A stretch of 64,000 bases of DNA from Streptomyces lavendulae subsp. lavendulae (GCF_002803845.1 NZ_CP024985.1:2604001-2668000), one strand, 5' to 3'. Numbered from the stretch's first letter, positions 36,128 to 45,533 are shown. The notes: generated by a model not told the origin, from the sequence alone. Numbers and translations are program-made.

Positions 36128-36139
36128 GAATGGATGTTC
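36128..36139 (-). promoter_or_regulatory. SOS (LexA) box of recA
   Basis: On the minus strand it reads GAACATCCATTC, the Cheo-type SOS motif I remember from streptomycete recA promoters. It is 106 bases upstream of the recA start. Confidence 0.75.
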
Positions 36140-36188
36140 GATTTTCCTGTCAAGCGCACCACGCCGCCCCTCCCGGCAGGGCCCGGCC

Positions 36189-36193
36189 CGGGC
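36189..36193. repeat. 5-bp direct repeat flanking the two elements (left copy)
   Basis: CGGGC immediately left of element 1; the same CGGGC is immediately right of element 2 (37807-37811). It may be a target-site duplication of the composite. GC-rich sequence makes chance agreement possible. Confidence 0.5.
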
Positions 36194-36860
36194 TGTCCTG
36201 TGACGGCGAAGGTTGATCATTGCCAACGAAGGTTGATCATCAGTAGGTCCGTGCCATCGAAGTTTGAGCGGTAGGGGGCGCTGCGGGAGCCGCCCATCCG
36301 GCCAGCCTCTCCGACTGCCAGGAGCCTGCGTGCCGATCGAACTCGACTTCCCGGAGTTTCCCTTCGAGGAGGCCCCCGGCTTGATCGGCTGTCGGCAGGA
36401 GCCCTGGAATGGCGTCCTCGTCGTGGTGGACCACATACCGTTCACGACCGGCGACAAAGTCACTTTCGACGTCACGGTCTGTGGTGACACCGACGGGCAA
36501 AGTGTGGCCGCGCAGACTCAGGGCGTCGTGAACGTCACCGCTGACACCACCTCCGTCAGCTACACCATCCCCTGGGAGGGTGTTCTGGACGCCGTCACCG
36601 AGGGCTCCATCATCGCCTCCTACTGCCGCACCCCCGTCGACGGCAGCACGCCATCAACCTCGCAGGAAGCCATCGTCCGGTACTCCCGCCAGCAGTCCGG
36701 TGGCACCGTCTGCGGTCCGGACAGCTGAGTCGTATTGGGCCCGTCCTCGCGTCGACGGCCGGAGAAGCCCTGCATCGCCATCTGCGCTGGCGCCGGTGCG
36801 CAGGTACCAGCGTCAGTCAAACTTCGATGGCACGGGCTCAGACTTTGATGTCACAGGACA
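36194..36860. mobile_element. Non-autonomous TIR element 1 with one cargo gene
   Basis: 667 bp. Both ends start TGTCCTGTGAC (36194-36204; complement at 36850-36860). Inside, each end carries further ~20-bp units of the type GTGCCATCGAAGTTTGA. The left end has three (GCGAAGGTTGATCAT, AACGAAGGTTGATCAT, ATCGAAGTTTGA) and the right end two. A perfect 19-bp inverted repeat (36249-36267 with 36817-36835) is part of these. No transposase is present. Multi-unit ends starting TG recall IS21-like or Tn7/Tn5053-like elements; family assignment is inference. Confidence 0.7.
36330..36728 (+). CDS. Hypothetical protein carried by TIR element 1
   Basis: 132 aa, acidic, rich in Thr/Val and predicted beta-strands (DKVTFDVTVCGDTDG, VNVTADTTSVSYTI), so an Ig-like or prealbumin-like sandwich is plausible. 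Four Cys. No signal peptide or TM. The GTG start at 36330 has AGGAG five bases upstream. The GC content is lower than surrounding genes. The element boundaries tightly enclose it. Function not recognised. Confidence 0.7.
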   Translation: MPIELDFPEFPFEEAPGLIGCRQEPWNGVLVVVDHIPFTTGDKVTFDVTVCGDTDGQSVAAQTQGVVNVTADTTSVSYTIPWEGVLDAVTEGSIIASYCRTPVDGSTPSTSQEAIVRYSRQQSGGTVCGPDS

Positions 36861-36944
36861 GGAGTGTCCCGTGCCGCTGGATCTTGACCGTTTGCCATCG
36901 GACTTTGACGGACGCGAGTTGGTGTCATCGGAGTTTGATCACCG

Positions 36945-36991
36945 CAGGTCAGCGACTCAGCGCACCTTCGGTGCGCTGAGTCGCTGACCTG
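36945..36991 (-). terminator. Perfect 22-bp hairpin inside element 2
   Basis: 22-bp stem, loop TTC, followed by a smaller hairpin GCACTTATGTGC. It is downstream of the DUF4232 stop, so probably its terminator, and insulates it from element 1. Confidence 0.75.
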
Positions 36992-37074
36992 CACTTATGT
37001 GCAGTTTCTCGTAGACGTGTAGGTCAGAGCCTTGCGATCGTCATGCAGGCTGCTCGACTTGTGAGGACGGGGGG

Positions 37075-37626
37075 TCAGGAAGGCTCGACCGCCGAGACCG
37101 GGGTGGCTGTCACCTTGTTGTCACACTGGGCCCACCACCCGTCCTTCAGGGCGACCTTGTGCTCCCCGGAGTGCGGCAGCCCGATGACCATCGTCGGATA
37201 CGCCGCCGGGGTATTGCCCGAGACGCAGTAGCCGTCGCCCTCCCCCTGGACCTGGACGAAGGTCAGTTTCACCCATGCCTTGCCCTGCGGCCGGACCGTC
37301 ACAGTGGCCGCCGTGCCGGTGGGGGTGACCTTGAGCGGGGTGTTGCCGGCGCCCGCGACCGTCGGATAGCCCTTCAGGACGCACGTCTTCTGGGAGACGT
37401 TGGTGAACTGCACGACCGCCGCCCCGGTCCCGGTCCCGACGGGCCGGTGGGCGGCCTGCCAGGCGCTGACCTGGAGGGCGGAGGCCGGGCAGGCGGGCGG
37501 CGGGGTGGAGGTGGTGGTGCTCGCCGCCATGGCGGTGCCGGGCAGGATGCCGGTCACCGCCGCCGCGACGGCCATGACCGCCGTCGTCGCCAGAGCCGCC
37601 CTGCGAATGCCGTTGCTGTGACGCAT
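37075..37626 (-). CDS. Secreted DUF4232 protein carried by TIR element 2
   Basis: 183 aa. Signal peptide with AMA-AS cleavage near residue 34, then a Ser/Thr/Pro linker and a DUF4232 beta-sandwich: VVQFTNVSQKTCVLKGYPTV, PQGKAWVKLTF and a C-terminal GWWAQCDNKVTATPV. Two pairs of Cys suit extracellular disulfides. GGGGGAC precedes the ATG. DUF4232 proteins are abundant streptomycete secreted or lipo-proteins of unknown role. Confidence 0.88.
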   Translation of the reverse strand: MRHSNGIRRAALATTAVMAVAAAVTGILPGTAMAASTTTSTPPPACPASALQVSAWQAAHRPVGTGTGAAVVQFTNVSQKTCVLKGYPTVAGAGNTPLKVTPTGTAATVTVRPQGKAWVKLTFVQVQGEGDGYCVSGNTPAAYPTMVIGLPHSGEHKVALKDGWWAQCDNKVTATPVSAVEPS

Positions 37627-37897
37627 GCTGTCGTCCCCCTGAGTCGTCTCGTCCGCGGGCTTCGGTCGTCGGTTATTGCCCCGCGGTACGCGTGGTACGT
37701 GAGTGAAGATATGGGCGGGAGAGCTGCAGGGTTCCGTGTGGCGACTACCTGTGACGCAACGGTCAAACTCCGATGGCAAACGGTCAAGATCCCGTGGCAC
37801 GGGACACGGGCGGGGCCGAGCCGGGCCGGGCCTCACGACAGCGGGGCTGCCGTCCGCCGGGTGGGGCGGGCGGCAGCCCCGGTGGGGGTGGCGGGGA

Positions 37898-39103
37898 TCA
37901 GTCGGGGAGGCGGTCCGTGATCCAGGTGGCCAGTTCCTCGGTGATGGCCGTGTGCGCGGTGGTCGTGGACGAGCAGAGGAAGTCGTCCAGCTCGCTCTCC
38001 TCCGGGCTCAGGGAGTCGATGTCCACGTACAGGCTGTCCTGCTCGTCGATGTCGCGGATCGCGACGGCGCTGACCGAGGGGACGAAGCACACGTCCTCGT
38101 GCCGCAGGTCGACCTTGCCGCCGAGCTTCTCCATCGTCTGGGCGAGGATCTGGTACGTGTGCAGCGTGCCGCCCGGCGCGCCGTCCGTCTCCGGGAAGCC
38201 GCTGGTCGTGATGGTCTTCTCGGCCTTGGGGAACCTGCGGTTCAGGTAGGCGGCCGTCACGTCGTTGCCCTGGGCCTGGGTGTAGAAGGTGGTGCCCGGG
38301 TAGATCTGGTCGATCCGCAGCGCGACCTCGCCGGGCTTGACCTCCGGCAGGCCGACCCCGTCGCCGCGGCCGTTGGCCACGGCGATCTTCATCGGGATCT
38401 GCGGCCAGCCGCCGACCCGGTCCAGGGCCGCGAGGAACTCGGTGCGCTCCGGGGCGACGCCGATCTTGCCGGTGTCCCGGTCGTAGTGCTGCCACAGCAT
38501 CTGGCGCGCGGCCGGGCTGTTCATCTGCTTCGCGAAGTCGTTCGGGAACGGGATGAAGTACGAGAACGCCTGCACGCCGACCGGGATGGAGGCGCCGCGG
38601 TGCGGGCTGTCGTAGGAGAAGTACAGCGCGGTCCGGTGGTCCATCCGCTGCCGCTCCATCTTGGCGAGCGCGTAGCGGGTGACGATGCCGCCCATGCTGA
38701 AGCCGCCGACGACCAGGCGGGCGTCGCCCACCTGCTCGGCGCCCGCCTGCAGGATGGCGGCGATGGCCGTCTGCGCGTTGTCCAGGATCGACGCGCTGCG
38801 CTCGTCGAAGCCGAGCAGGATCACGTCCCTGCCGCGCCGGCGCAGCTCGCTGACGAACGGGAAGGCTCCGCTCTCCAGTCCCTGGTAGAGGACGTCGAGC
38901 TTGCTGCGGCCGAGGCTGAAACCGTCGGCCATGATCACGGGCCGGGTGAGCTGACGGTTGCCGTCGCCGAGGAAGACCCACGCGAAGCCGTTCGGCAGGC
39001 TCCACTCCTCGTGCTCCGGCACCTCGATCGACCCGGAGGGTCCGGCAGTCAGCGGACCGTCGAGGGTGAACGAACCGACATTGGGCTCGGACGTCGCGGA
39101 CAT
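37898..39103 (-). CDS. Alpha/beta-hydrolase, putative esterase/lipase
   Basis: 401 aa without signal peptide. Nucleophile elbow GFSMGG near residue 144; oxyanion region PVIMADGFSLG; a later LGGKVDLRHEDVCFVPSVSA could carry acid and His. CAAGGAGT precedes the ATG. The 176-bp gap upstream holds an inverted repeat ATGCAC-N12-GTGCAT (39208-39231), a possible operator. Substrate unknown. Confidence 0.82.
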   Translation of the reverse strand: MSATSEPNVGSFTLDGPLTAGPSGSIEVPEHEEWSLPNGFAWVFLGDGNRQLTRPVIMADGFSLGRSKLDVLYQGLESGAFPFVSELRRRGRDVILLGFDERSASILDNAQTAIAAILQAGAEQVGDARLVVGGFSMGGIVTRYALAKMERQRMDHRTALYFSYDSPHRGASIPVGVQAFSYFIPFPNDFAKQMNSPAARQMLWQHYDRDTGKIGVAPERTEFLAALDRVGGWPQIPMKIAVANGRGDGVGLPEVKPGEVALRIDQIYPGTTFYTQAQGNDVTAAYLNRRFPKAEKTITTSGFPETDGAPGGTLHTYQILAQTMEKLGGKVDLRHEDVCFVPSVSAVAIRDIDEQDSLYVDIDSLSPEESELDDFLCSSTTTAHTAITEELATWITDRLPD

Positions 39104-39279
39104 GGTCGTACTCCTTGGGGAAGGGGTGTGCGAGACGACGTCATCATGGGGGGTGATTTGGGCGCATCACTCCTCTGAGCTGCGGAGTTCACCACATCTG
39201 ATGGAGTATGCACGGGAATGGTTTAGTGCATCGGGCATGTGCCAAATGGATATGCCCGCATTGGCCCGGCCCCGTCCGG
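39104..39279. other. Gap between rox and esterase
   Basis: 176 AT-richer bases. Contains ATGCAC-N12-GTGCAT and a weak hairpin CGGGCAT ... ATGCCCG (39232-39258) that may end rox transcription. No gene seen. Confidence 0.4.
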
Positions 39280-40794
<1,515 letters not shown>

Positions 40795-40867
40795 CTATAC
40801 CTTGAGAGCGGCAAGGAGTGGGTTCACCTCCTTGCCCTTCTCGTTTCGCCCCCCTTCCGGAGACGGG

Positions 40868-40903
40868 CCCGGCCCCGCCGACGGTGGTGTCGGCCGGGCC
40901 GGG
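40868..40903 (-). terminator. Terminator of the S1 protease gene
   Basis: 15-bp stem with one mismatch (CCCGGCCCCGCCGAC / GTCGGCCGGGCCGGG), six-base loop. A second hairpin (GGCAAGGAG ... CTCCTTGCC, 40810-40836) lies between it and rox. Confidence 0.7.
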
Positions 40904-40941
40904 CTGGTGCCGGGGTCGGGCGGGTACGGCCGCTGCCGCCG

Positions 40942-41796
40942 TTACGGCTTCGGCAGGGCGCAGCCGGGGCGGTTCAGGTCGATCTGGTTGCCGGGGCCTA
41001 TGCAGGGGACCAGGATGTAGGTCTCCTGGGCGTAGTTGATGCCCTGACGGACCGTCACGTTGCCGTTCTCGTCCACCTCGCACGGGTTGTTGTCCGTGCA
41101 GCGCTGCCCGTCCTCGTTGCCCGTGTTGTTGACCGCGACGACCTTGCCGGTCGTCGTGTCGATCACCGGGGAGCCGGAGGTGCCGCCGATGGTGTTGCAG
41201 GACGAGGTGTAGCGGACCGAGTCCTTCCAGGTCCAGGCGCCCTCCTTGAGGCGGTACGCGAACCCGTCGACGTTGCAGCTGTAGGTGCGCTTCCAGTAGC
41301 CGGACACCACCTTGATGGACGAACCCTGCGTCGGGTGGGCGTCGTTGAGGGTGAGCGCGCCGATGCCGTACTGGCTCTGGATCTGGGCGTACGTCTTGGT
41401 CAGCTGGTACAGCGAGACGTCCGTGTCCGTCATCGTCCCGTACGCGATCTTGCTGGCGCGCAGCGTCGCGACCTTGGAGCCGGAGGCGTTGAGCAGCGAG
41501 AAGGAGCGGCTGGATGCACGGTTGACCAGGACCTCGCCGGCCGCCGGGAAGCCGGTCTCCAGGCAGTGCCCGTTGGAGAGGACGAGTGCGGGGTCGTTCG
41601 GCTGCGAGGCGGGGGTGCGGACGACCGAGCCGGAACAGTTGCTGAGCGCGACGGTGCCCGCGTACGTGACCGCCACGGCCTGCGGGGTCTTGGCCGTTGC
41701 CCGGTCCGTGTCCTGGGGGGCGGAGGCCACGGCCGGCGCCGCCGCCGCTCCGGTGAGGAGCAGGGAGAGCACGAGGCCGGTGAGAGGCTTGTTCAT
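40942..41796 (-). CDS. Secreted trypsin-like serine protease
   Basis: 284 aa with a Sec signal peptide (cleavage near PAVASA). S1-fold triad: His in SNGHCLETG, Asp in TDTDVSLY, Ser in GGTSGSPVID. Several Cys (SNCSGS, YSCNVD, SSCNT, RCTDNNPCEVD) suggest disulfides, and the C-terminal acidic DNNPCEVDENGN segment may bind calcium. The gene is monocistronic. It is distinct from the lipoprotein protease at the window start. Confidence 0.9.
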   Translation of the reverse strand: MNKPLTGLVLSLLLTGAAAAPAVASAPQDTDRATAKTPQAVAVTYAGTVALSNCSGSVVRTPASQPNDPALVLSNGHCLETGFPAAGEVLVNRASSRSFSLLNASGSKVATLRASKIAYGTMTDTDVSLYQLTKTYAQIQSQYGIGALTLNDAHPTQGSSIKVVSGYWKRTYSCNVDGFAYRLKEGAWTWKDSVRYTSSCNTIGGTSGSPVIDTTTGKVVAVNNTGNEDGQRCTDNNPCEVDENGNVTVRQGINYAQETYILVPCIGPGNQIDLNRPGCALPKP

Positions 41797-42090
41797 GTGG
41801 GGGTTCCCCTCTGGTGACGAATGCGACCGAAGATCCTTCGGTTGTCATGCGCATTCTCAATTGACCTGAGTCAACTCACAAGAGGGCCTTGACAGTTGGG
41901 GAACGGGCGACCAGTCGAGCCGCGGACGCTTCTCCCCCCAACCCTCCCAACGGCGCACGGGCCGGGCACCGGACCCCATACCGGGGCGCAAGGCCCACCC
42001 CGACGGCCTGGCCGAATAGGGCCTGTTCATGGCCGGTACCCTGCGGTGCCCCCGATCACGGGGGCATCGAGATTCCGCTCAGGAGGACCC
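41797..42090. other. Divergent region, S1 protease / 141-aa protein
   Basis: 294 bases with no credible gene. Contains two inverted repeats, ACCGAAGATCCTTCGGT (41829-41845) and TTGACCTGAGTCAA (41861-41874), both placed to act on the protease promoter. AGGAGG lies before the plus-strand gene. Confidence 0.5.
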
Positions 42091-42516
42091 ATGGCCATCA
42101 AGAAGGCCACGATCCAGCAGCAGGTGGCAGCCGCCCTCGCCGAGGCGAACCCCACCGACCGGCCCATCGTCACCATCCAGGCCATCGCGGGCCCCAGCGT
42201 GTGGCTGATGAGCATGCTCGGCCTCATCGGCCAGGCGTTCCTCACCTACTACTTCGTCACGGTGACCGAGCAGGCGGTGGTCCTCCACAAGGCGAGCCGG
42301 ATGAGCAACCGCCCGCAGGAGATCGTCTTCGCGATACCGCCCGCCCAGGCCGTCGGCACCGTCACCGACGTCAACCGCAACGCCCTCTGGAGCTCGTTCC
42401 GCATGATGCTCCCCGGCCACGTGAAGCCGACCCGGATGAACGTGCACCGCATCTGGCGGGACGAGATGGACCAGGTCGTCACCCTGCTGAACGGGCAGCC
42501 CCAGCCCGCCGCCTGA
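42091..42516 (+). CDS. Small conserved protein with one membrane segment
   Basis: 141 aa. A hydrophobic stretch (PSVWLMSMLGLIGQAFLTYY) about residues 35-55 sits between a helical N-terminus and a polar C-terminus (HKASRMSNRPQEIVFAIPP ... DEMDQVVTLL), which could be a small PH-like or chaperone-like beta domain. Excellent Shine-Dalgarno AGGAGG. Function unknown. Confidence 0.75.
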   Translation: MAIKKATIQQQVAAALAEANPTDRPIVTIQAIAGPSVWLMSMLGLIGQAFLTYYFVTVTEQAVVLHKASRMSNRPQEIVFAIPPAQAVGTVTDVNRNALWSSFRMMLPGHVKPTRMNVHRIWRDEMDQVVTLLNGQPQPAA

Positions 42517-42586
42517 CGGTGACCCCGCGCCGGGGGCGGAGGGGGCCACGTCCCCAGCCCCCTCCGCCCCCGGCGCACGCCCCGCC

Positions 42587-43135
42587 TCACCACCAGTACA
42601 CGGGATACCGGACCGCCCCCGGCCGCGCCCGCGACGCCGCCATCCCCGCCAGCACCAGCACGACCGCCGCGCCAGTCAGCAGCGGCAGGAACCACCGCGG
42701 GTCCGGCGACTGCAGCACCACCACCACGGTGGTCGCCGCCGCCGGCGAGTGCGGGGTCCGGGCCAGCGTCATGACCCCCACCGCCACCCCCGCCCCGAGC
42801 GCCGCCACCCACGGCGCGCCGCCGAGCAGCGCCAGCGCCAGGTAGCCGACCGCCGCGCACAGGAGGTGCCCCGCGACGACACTGCGCGGCTGCGCCAGCG
42901 GCAGTGCGGGCACCCCGTAGACGATGGCCGCGCTCGCCGCGATCGGCGGGATCAGCACGGGCTCGCGCAGCAGCGCGCCGATGCCGACGAGCGCCAGCAG
43001 CGCCGCGGCCGCCACCCCGCCGCTGACCAGGGCGGTGGCCCTCGCGGGTGCGACCGGCGCGGGTGCCCGCCCGGCGAGCGTGCGCAGGGCGGGCGGTCGG
43101 CCGGCGGTCCGTTCGGTACTCGTGTCCACGCTCAT
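42587..43135 (-). CDS. HPP-family integral membrane protein
   Basis: 182 aa. About four TM helices and the HPP-family motifs PPIAASAAIVYG, LAQPRSVVAGHL and HSPAAATTVV. HPP proteins have been linked to nitrite transport in plastids and cyanobacteria; here the role is unproven. The ATG at 43135 is used (MSVDTSTE); the frame is open 21 codons further. Confidence 0.82.
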   Translation of the reverse strand: MSVDTSTERTAGRPPALRTLAGRAPAPVAPARATALVSGGVAAAALLALVGIGALLREPVLIPPIAASAAIVYGVPALPLAQPRSVVAGHLLCAAVGYLALALLGGAPWVAALGAGVAVGVMTLARTPHSPAAATTVVVVLQSPDPRWFLPLLTGAAVVLVLAGMAASRARPGAVRYPVYWW

Positions 43136-43192
43136 GACCGCCAGATGTACCGCGCCCCCACATGCCGCCCCTATACGGTGACCCCCACCGAC

Positions 43193-43237
43193 TGACAACC
43201 GACGGTTGACACTCCGCCGACTGTCAACCTAGGGTTG
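43193..43237 (+). promoter_or_regulatory. Promoter and palindromic operator of the Clp-N/HTH gene
   Basis: TTGACA (43206-43211), 18-base spacer, TAGGGT (43230-43235), start codon at 43243, so leaderless. Overlapping half-sites: TGACAACC, GGTTGACA, TGTCAACC and GGGTTGCA. GGTTGACA-N10-TGTCAACC is a perfect inverted repeat over the -35. Confidence 0.65.
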
Positions 43238-43242
43238 CACTC

Positions 43243-44040
43243 ATGACGAACCCTTCCGTGGAACCCGTGGAACCCGTGGAACCCGTCCGCATGACCAATC
43301 CGGTCCGCCTCGACGACCTGATCGAGGCCATCAAGAAGGTCCACTCCGACACGCTGGAGCAGCTCAGCGGCGCCGTCGTCGCCGCCGAGGCCCTCGGTGA
43401 CGTCGCGGACCACCTGATCGGCCACTTCGTCGACCAGGCCCGCCGCTCCGGCGCCTCCTGGACCGACATCGGCCGCAGCATGGGCGTCACCCGCCAGGCG
43501 GCGCAGAAGCGCTTCGTCCCCAAGGCCGACAAGGAGGGCGACCCCGGCCTCGACCCGAACCAGGGCTTCGGACGCTTCACCCCCCGCGCCCGCAACGTGG
43601 TCGTGAACGCCCAGAACGAGGCCCGCGCGGCCGGCCACACCGAGATCCGCCCGGAGCACCTGCTCCTGGGCCTGCTCGCCGAGCCGGAGGGCCTGTGGAT
43701 CACCGCCCTCACCGCCCGGCAGCTCACCGCCGCCGACCTGCGCGCCGCCGTCATGGCAGCCCTGCCGGAACCCTCCGGCGCCCCCGTCCCCGACCTCGTG
43801 CCCTTCGACGCGGGCGCCAAGAAGGCCCTGGAGCTCACCTTCCGCGAGGCCCTGCGCCTGGGTCACGGCTACGTCGGCACCGAGCACATCCTGCTCGCCC
43901 TCCTCGAACTGGAGGACGGCGACGGCGTGCTGAGCGGTCTCGGACTCGACAAGGCCGAGTCCGAGACCCGCATCACCGCACTCCTGGCCTCCGTACTCGA
44001 CGGATCCGCGGAGCCACCGTCGCCGGAGCCGCGTCCGTGA
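43243..44040 (+). CDS. HTH plus Clp N-terminal domain protein
   Basis: 265 aa. An N-terminal helical part with an HTH-like segment (SWTDIGRSMGVTRQAAQKRF, about residues 75-95) is followed by a ClpC/ClpA-type R domain of two repeats (FTPRARNVVVNAQNEARAAG, IRPEHLLLGLL; then GYVGTEHILLALL). No AAA+ module, so it cannot be an unfoldase by itself; it may be a regulator that senses Clp substrates or adaptors. The N-terminus has VEP repeats from three GTGGAACCC units. A second start (43291) is possible. It overlaps the convergent AI-2E gene by 68 bp. Confidence 0.85.
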   Translation: MTNPSVEPVEPVEPVRMTNPVRLDDLIEAIKKVHSDTLEQLSGAVVAAEALGDVADHLIGHFVDQARRSGASWTDIGRSMGVTRQAAQKRFVPKADKEGDPGLDPNQGFGRFTPRARNVVVNAQNEARAAGHTEIRPEHLLLGLLAEPEGLWITALTARQLTAADLRAAVMAALPEPSGAPVPDLVPFDAGAKKALELTFREALRLGHGYVGTEHILLALLELEDGDGVLSGLGLDKAESETRITALLASVLDGSAEPPSPEPRP

Positions 44041-45208
44041 CCTCGTAGCGCTTGACGTACGCGCCGAGGAAGGACTGCAGCGTCGCGACGGCCGGGATCG
44101 CGATCAGCGCCCCGACCGCGCCCAGCAGGGCGGTGCCCGCGATCACCGAGCCGAAGGCCACCGCCGGATGGATGTCCACCGTCCTCGCGGTCAGCTTGGG
44201 CTGGAGCATGTAGTTCTCGAACTGCTGGTAGACCACCACGAACCCGAGCACGTACAGCGCGTACCACGGGTTGACCGTGAAGGCGATCAGCATCGGCAGG
44301 GCGCCCGCCAGGTAGGTGCCGATGGTGGGGATGAACTGGGAGACCAGCCCCACCCACACCGCCAGGGCGGGCGCGTACGGCAGGTCGAGGAACTCGAAGA
44401 CCACGTAGTGCGCGATGCCGGAGATCAGCGCCATCAGGCCGCGGGAGTAGAGGTAGCCGCCGGTCTTGGCGACGGCGATCTCCCAGGCCCGCAGCACCTC
44501 GGCCTGCTTCGCGGGCGGCAGCACGGAGCACAGCGCGCGGCGCAGCCGGGGCCCGTCGGCGGCGAAGTAGAAGGAGAACAGGCCGACCGTCAGCAGCCTG
44601 AAGAGTCCGCCGAGCACGGTGGTGGACACGTCGAGCACACCGGTCGCGCTGTTCTGCACGTACTTCTGGAGCCAGTCGGAGTGCAGCAGACTGTCCTGGA
44701 TCTCCAGGCGGGACAGCTCGGTGTGGAAGGTGGTGTTGATCGAGCTGATCACCGAGTCGAGGTAGCGCGGGAAGCCCTCCACCATGTCGACGATCTGTCC
44801 GGCGAGCATCGAGCCGAGCAGCGCGAGGAAGCCCGCCGTCGCGACGAACACCCCGAGGAACACCAGGAAGGTGGCCAGCCCGCGGCGCATGCCGCGGGCC
44901 GCCATCCTGGCCACGGCGGGTTCGATCGCGAGCGCGAGGAAGAACGCGATCAGGATGTTGACCAGCAGCCCGATCAGCTGGTGGAAGGCCCAGCTGCCGA
45001 GCTGGAAACAGGCGACCAGCGCCAGTACGAGGACCACCGCGCGCGGCAGCCAGCGCGGCATCCGCGCGTCCCCCCGGCCGGGGACGGCACCGGCGGACGC
45101 CTCCCGGGCCTCCGGGGCACCCCCGGTGTCCGGGTCGTCCCCGGTGTCCCGGGCCCCGCGGGCTTCCGGGATCGGGTCGGTCGTCGTCGTCTCATCACTG
45201 GCTGCCAC
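43973..45208 (-). CDS. AI-2E family (UPF0118) transporter
   Basis: 411 aa. Polar Asp/Thr/Pro-rich N-terminus of about 55 residues, then about eight TM helices with the family landmarks VGLFSFYFAADGPRLRR and QFIPTIGTYLAGALPM and the LQPKLTARTVDIHP loop. The family includes PerM and TqsA exporters and Na/H antiporters. GTG start at 45208 chosen as the first sensible start. The 3' end lies inside the convergent Clp-N gene. Confidence 0.88.
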   Translation of the reverse strand: MAASDETTTTDPIPEARGARDTGDDPDTGGAPEAREASAGAVPGRGDARMPRWLPRAVVLVLALVACFQLGSWAFHQLIGLLVNILIAFFLALAIEPAVARMAARGMRRGLATFLVFLGVFVATAGFLALLGSMLAGQIVDMVEGFPRYLDSVISSINTTFHTELSRLEIQDSLLHSDWLQKYVQNSATGVLDVSTTVLGGLFRLLTVGLFSFYFAADGPRLRRALCSVLPPAKQAEVLRAWEIAVAKTGGYLYSRGLMALISGIAHYVVFEFLDLPYAPALAVWVGLVSQFIPTIGTYLAGALPMLIAFTVNPWYALYVLGFVVVYQQFENYMLQPKLTARTVDIHPAVAFGSVIAGTALLGAVGALIAIPAVATLQSFLGAYVKRYEVTDAAPATVAPRIRRVRRPGVR

Positions 45209-45258
45209 GCCGACCAGTCTGTCCCACCCGCTCGCCGAACCGCGAAACGGTGTTCGCC

Positions 45259-45453
45259 TCAGCGCAGCGAGGCCGGCACGTCCATCGCCGTGCACACCGC
45301 GCGCCACACGTCCTTGGTCTCCCAGCCCGCGTCCAGCGCCTGGTGCACGGTCCGTCCGCCGAGTTCCGTCATCACGTGGTCCCGGGCGAAGGACTCCGCG
45401 TAGGCCGCACCGAAGTGCTCCGCCATCCGCTCCCAGAAAATCGTCAACCGCAT
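45259..45453 (-). CDS. DUF3046 protein
   Basis: 64 aa, MRLTIFWERMAEHFGAAYA start and a ELGGRTVHQALDAG core, typical of DUF3046, which is found near recA in many actinobacteria. A -10-like GATACT six bases before the ATG suggests a leaderless mRNA. Function unknown. Confidence 0.85.
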   Translation of the reverse strand: MRLTIFWERMAEHFGAAYAESFARDHVMTELGGRTVHQALDAGWETKDVWRAVCTAMDVPASLR

Positions 45454-45533
45454 GCCCCCAGTATCCCGCCCGGGAGAGTGCACCCGTCCCGTTGGCCCCC
45501 TGAGTCCCGGCCCGGCGCCCTACGGTGTCACGC

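Larger units (their letters stand above)
36865..37806. mobile_element. Non-autonomous TIR element 2 with one cargo gene
   Basis: 942 bp. The ends start TGTCCCGTGCC, and the outer 47 bp (36865-36911 against the complement of 37760-37806) match at all but four positions. Both contain ATCTTGACCGTTTGCCATCG and a following GTTTGAC/CTTTGAC unit. The left end has an additional unit (GTCATCGGAGTTTGATCA). It abuts element 1 with four bases (GGAG) between. It carries a DUF4232 gene and a perfect hairpin, and no transposase. Confidence 0.72.

Noticed and set aside
36861..36864. GGAG between the two elements as a target-site duplication of either one alone
   Set aside because: It does not match the bases left of element 1 (GGGC) or right of element 2 (CGGG); only the outer CGGGC pair agrees.
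36194..37806. Region as a CRISPR-like or toxin-antitoxin locus
   Set aside because: The repeats are inverted and confined to the ends, spacers are irregular and the cargo genes lack toxin or Cas features.
42587..43198. Longer start for the HPP protein at 43198
   Set aside because: It would run through the operator region of the divergent Clp-N gene; the ATG at 43135 suits the family start.
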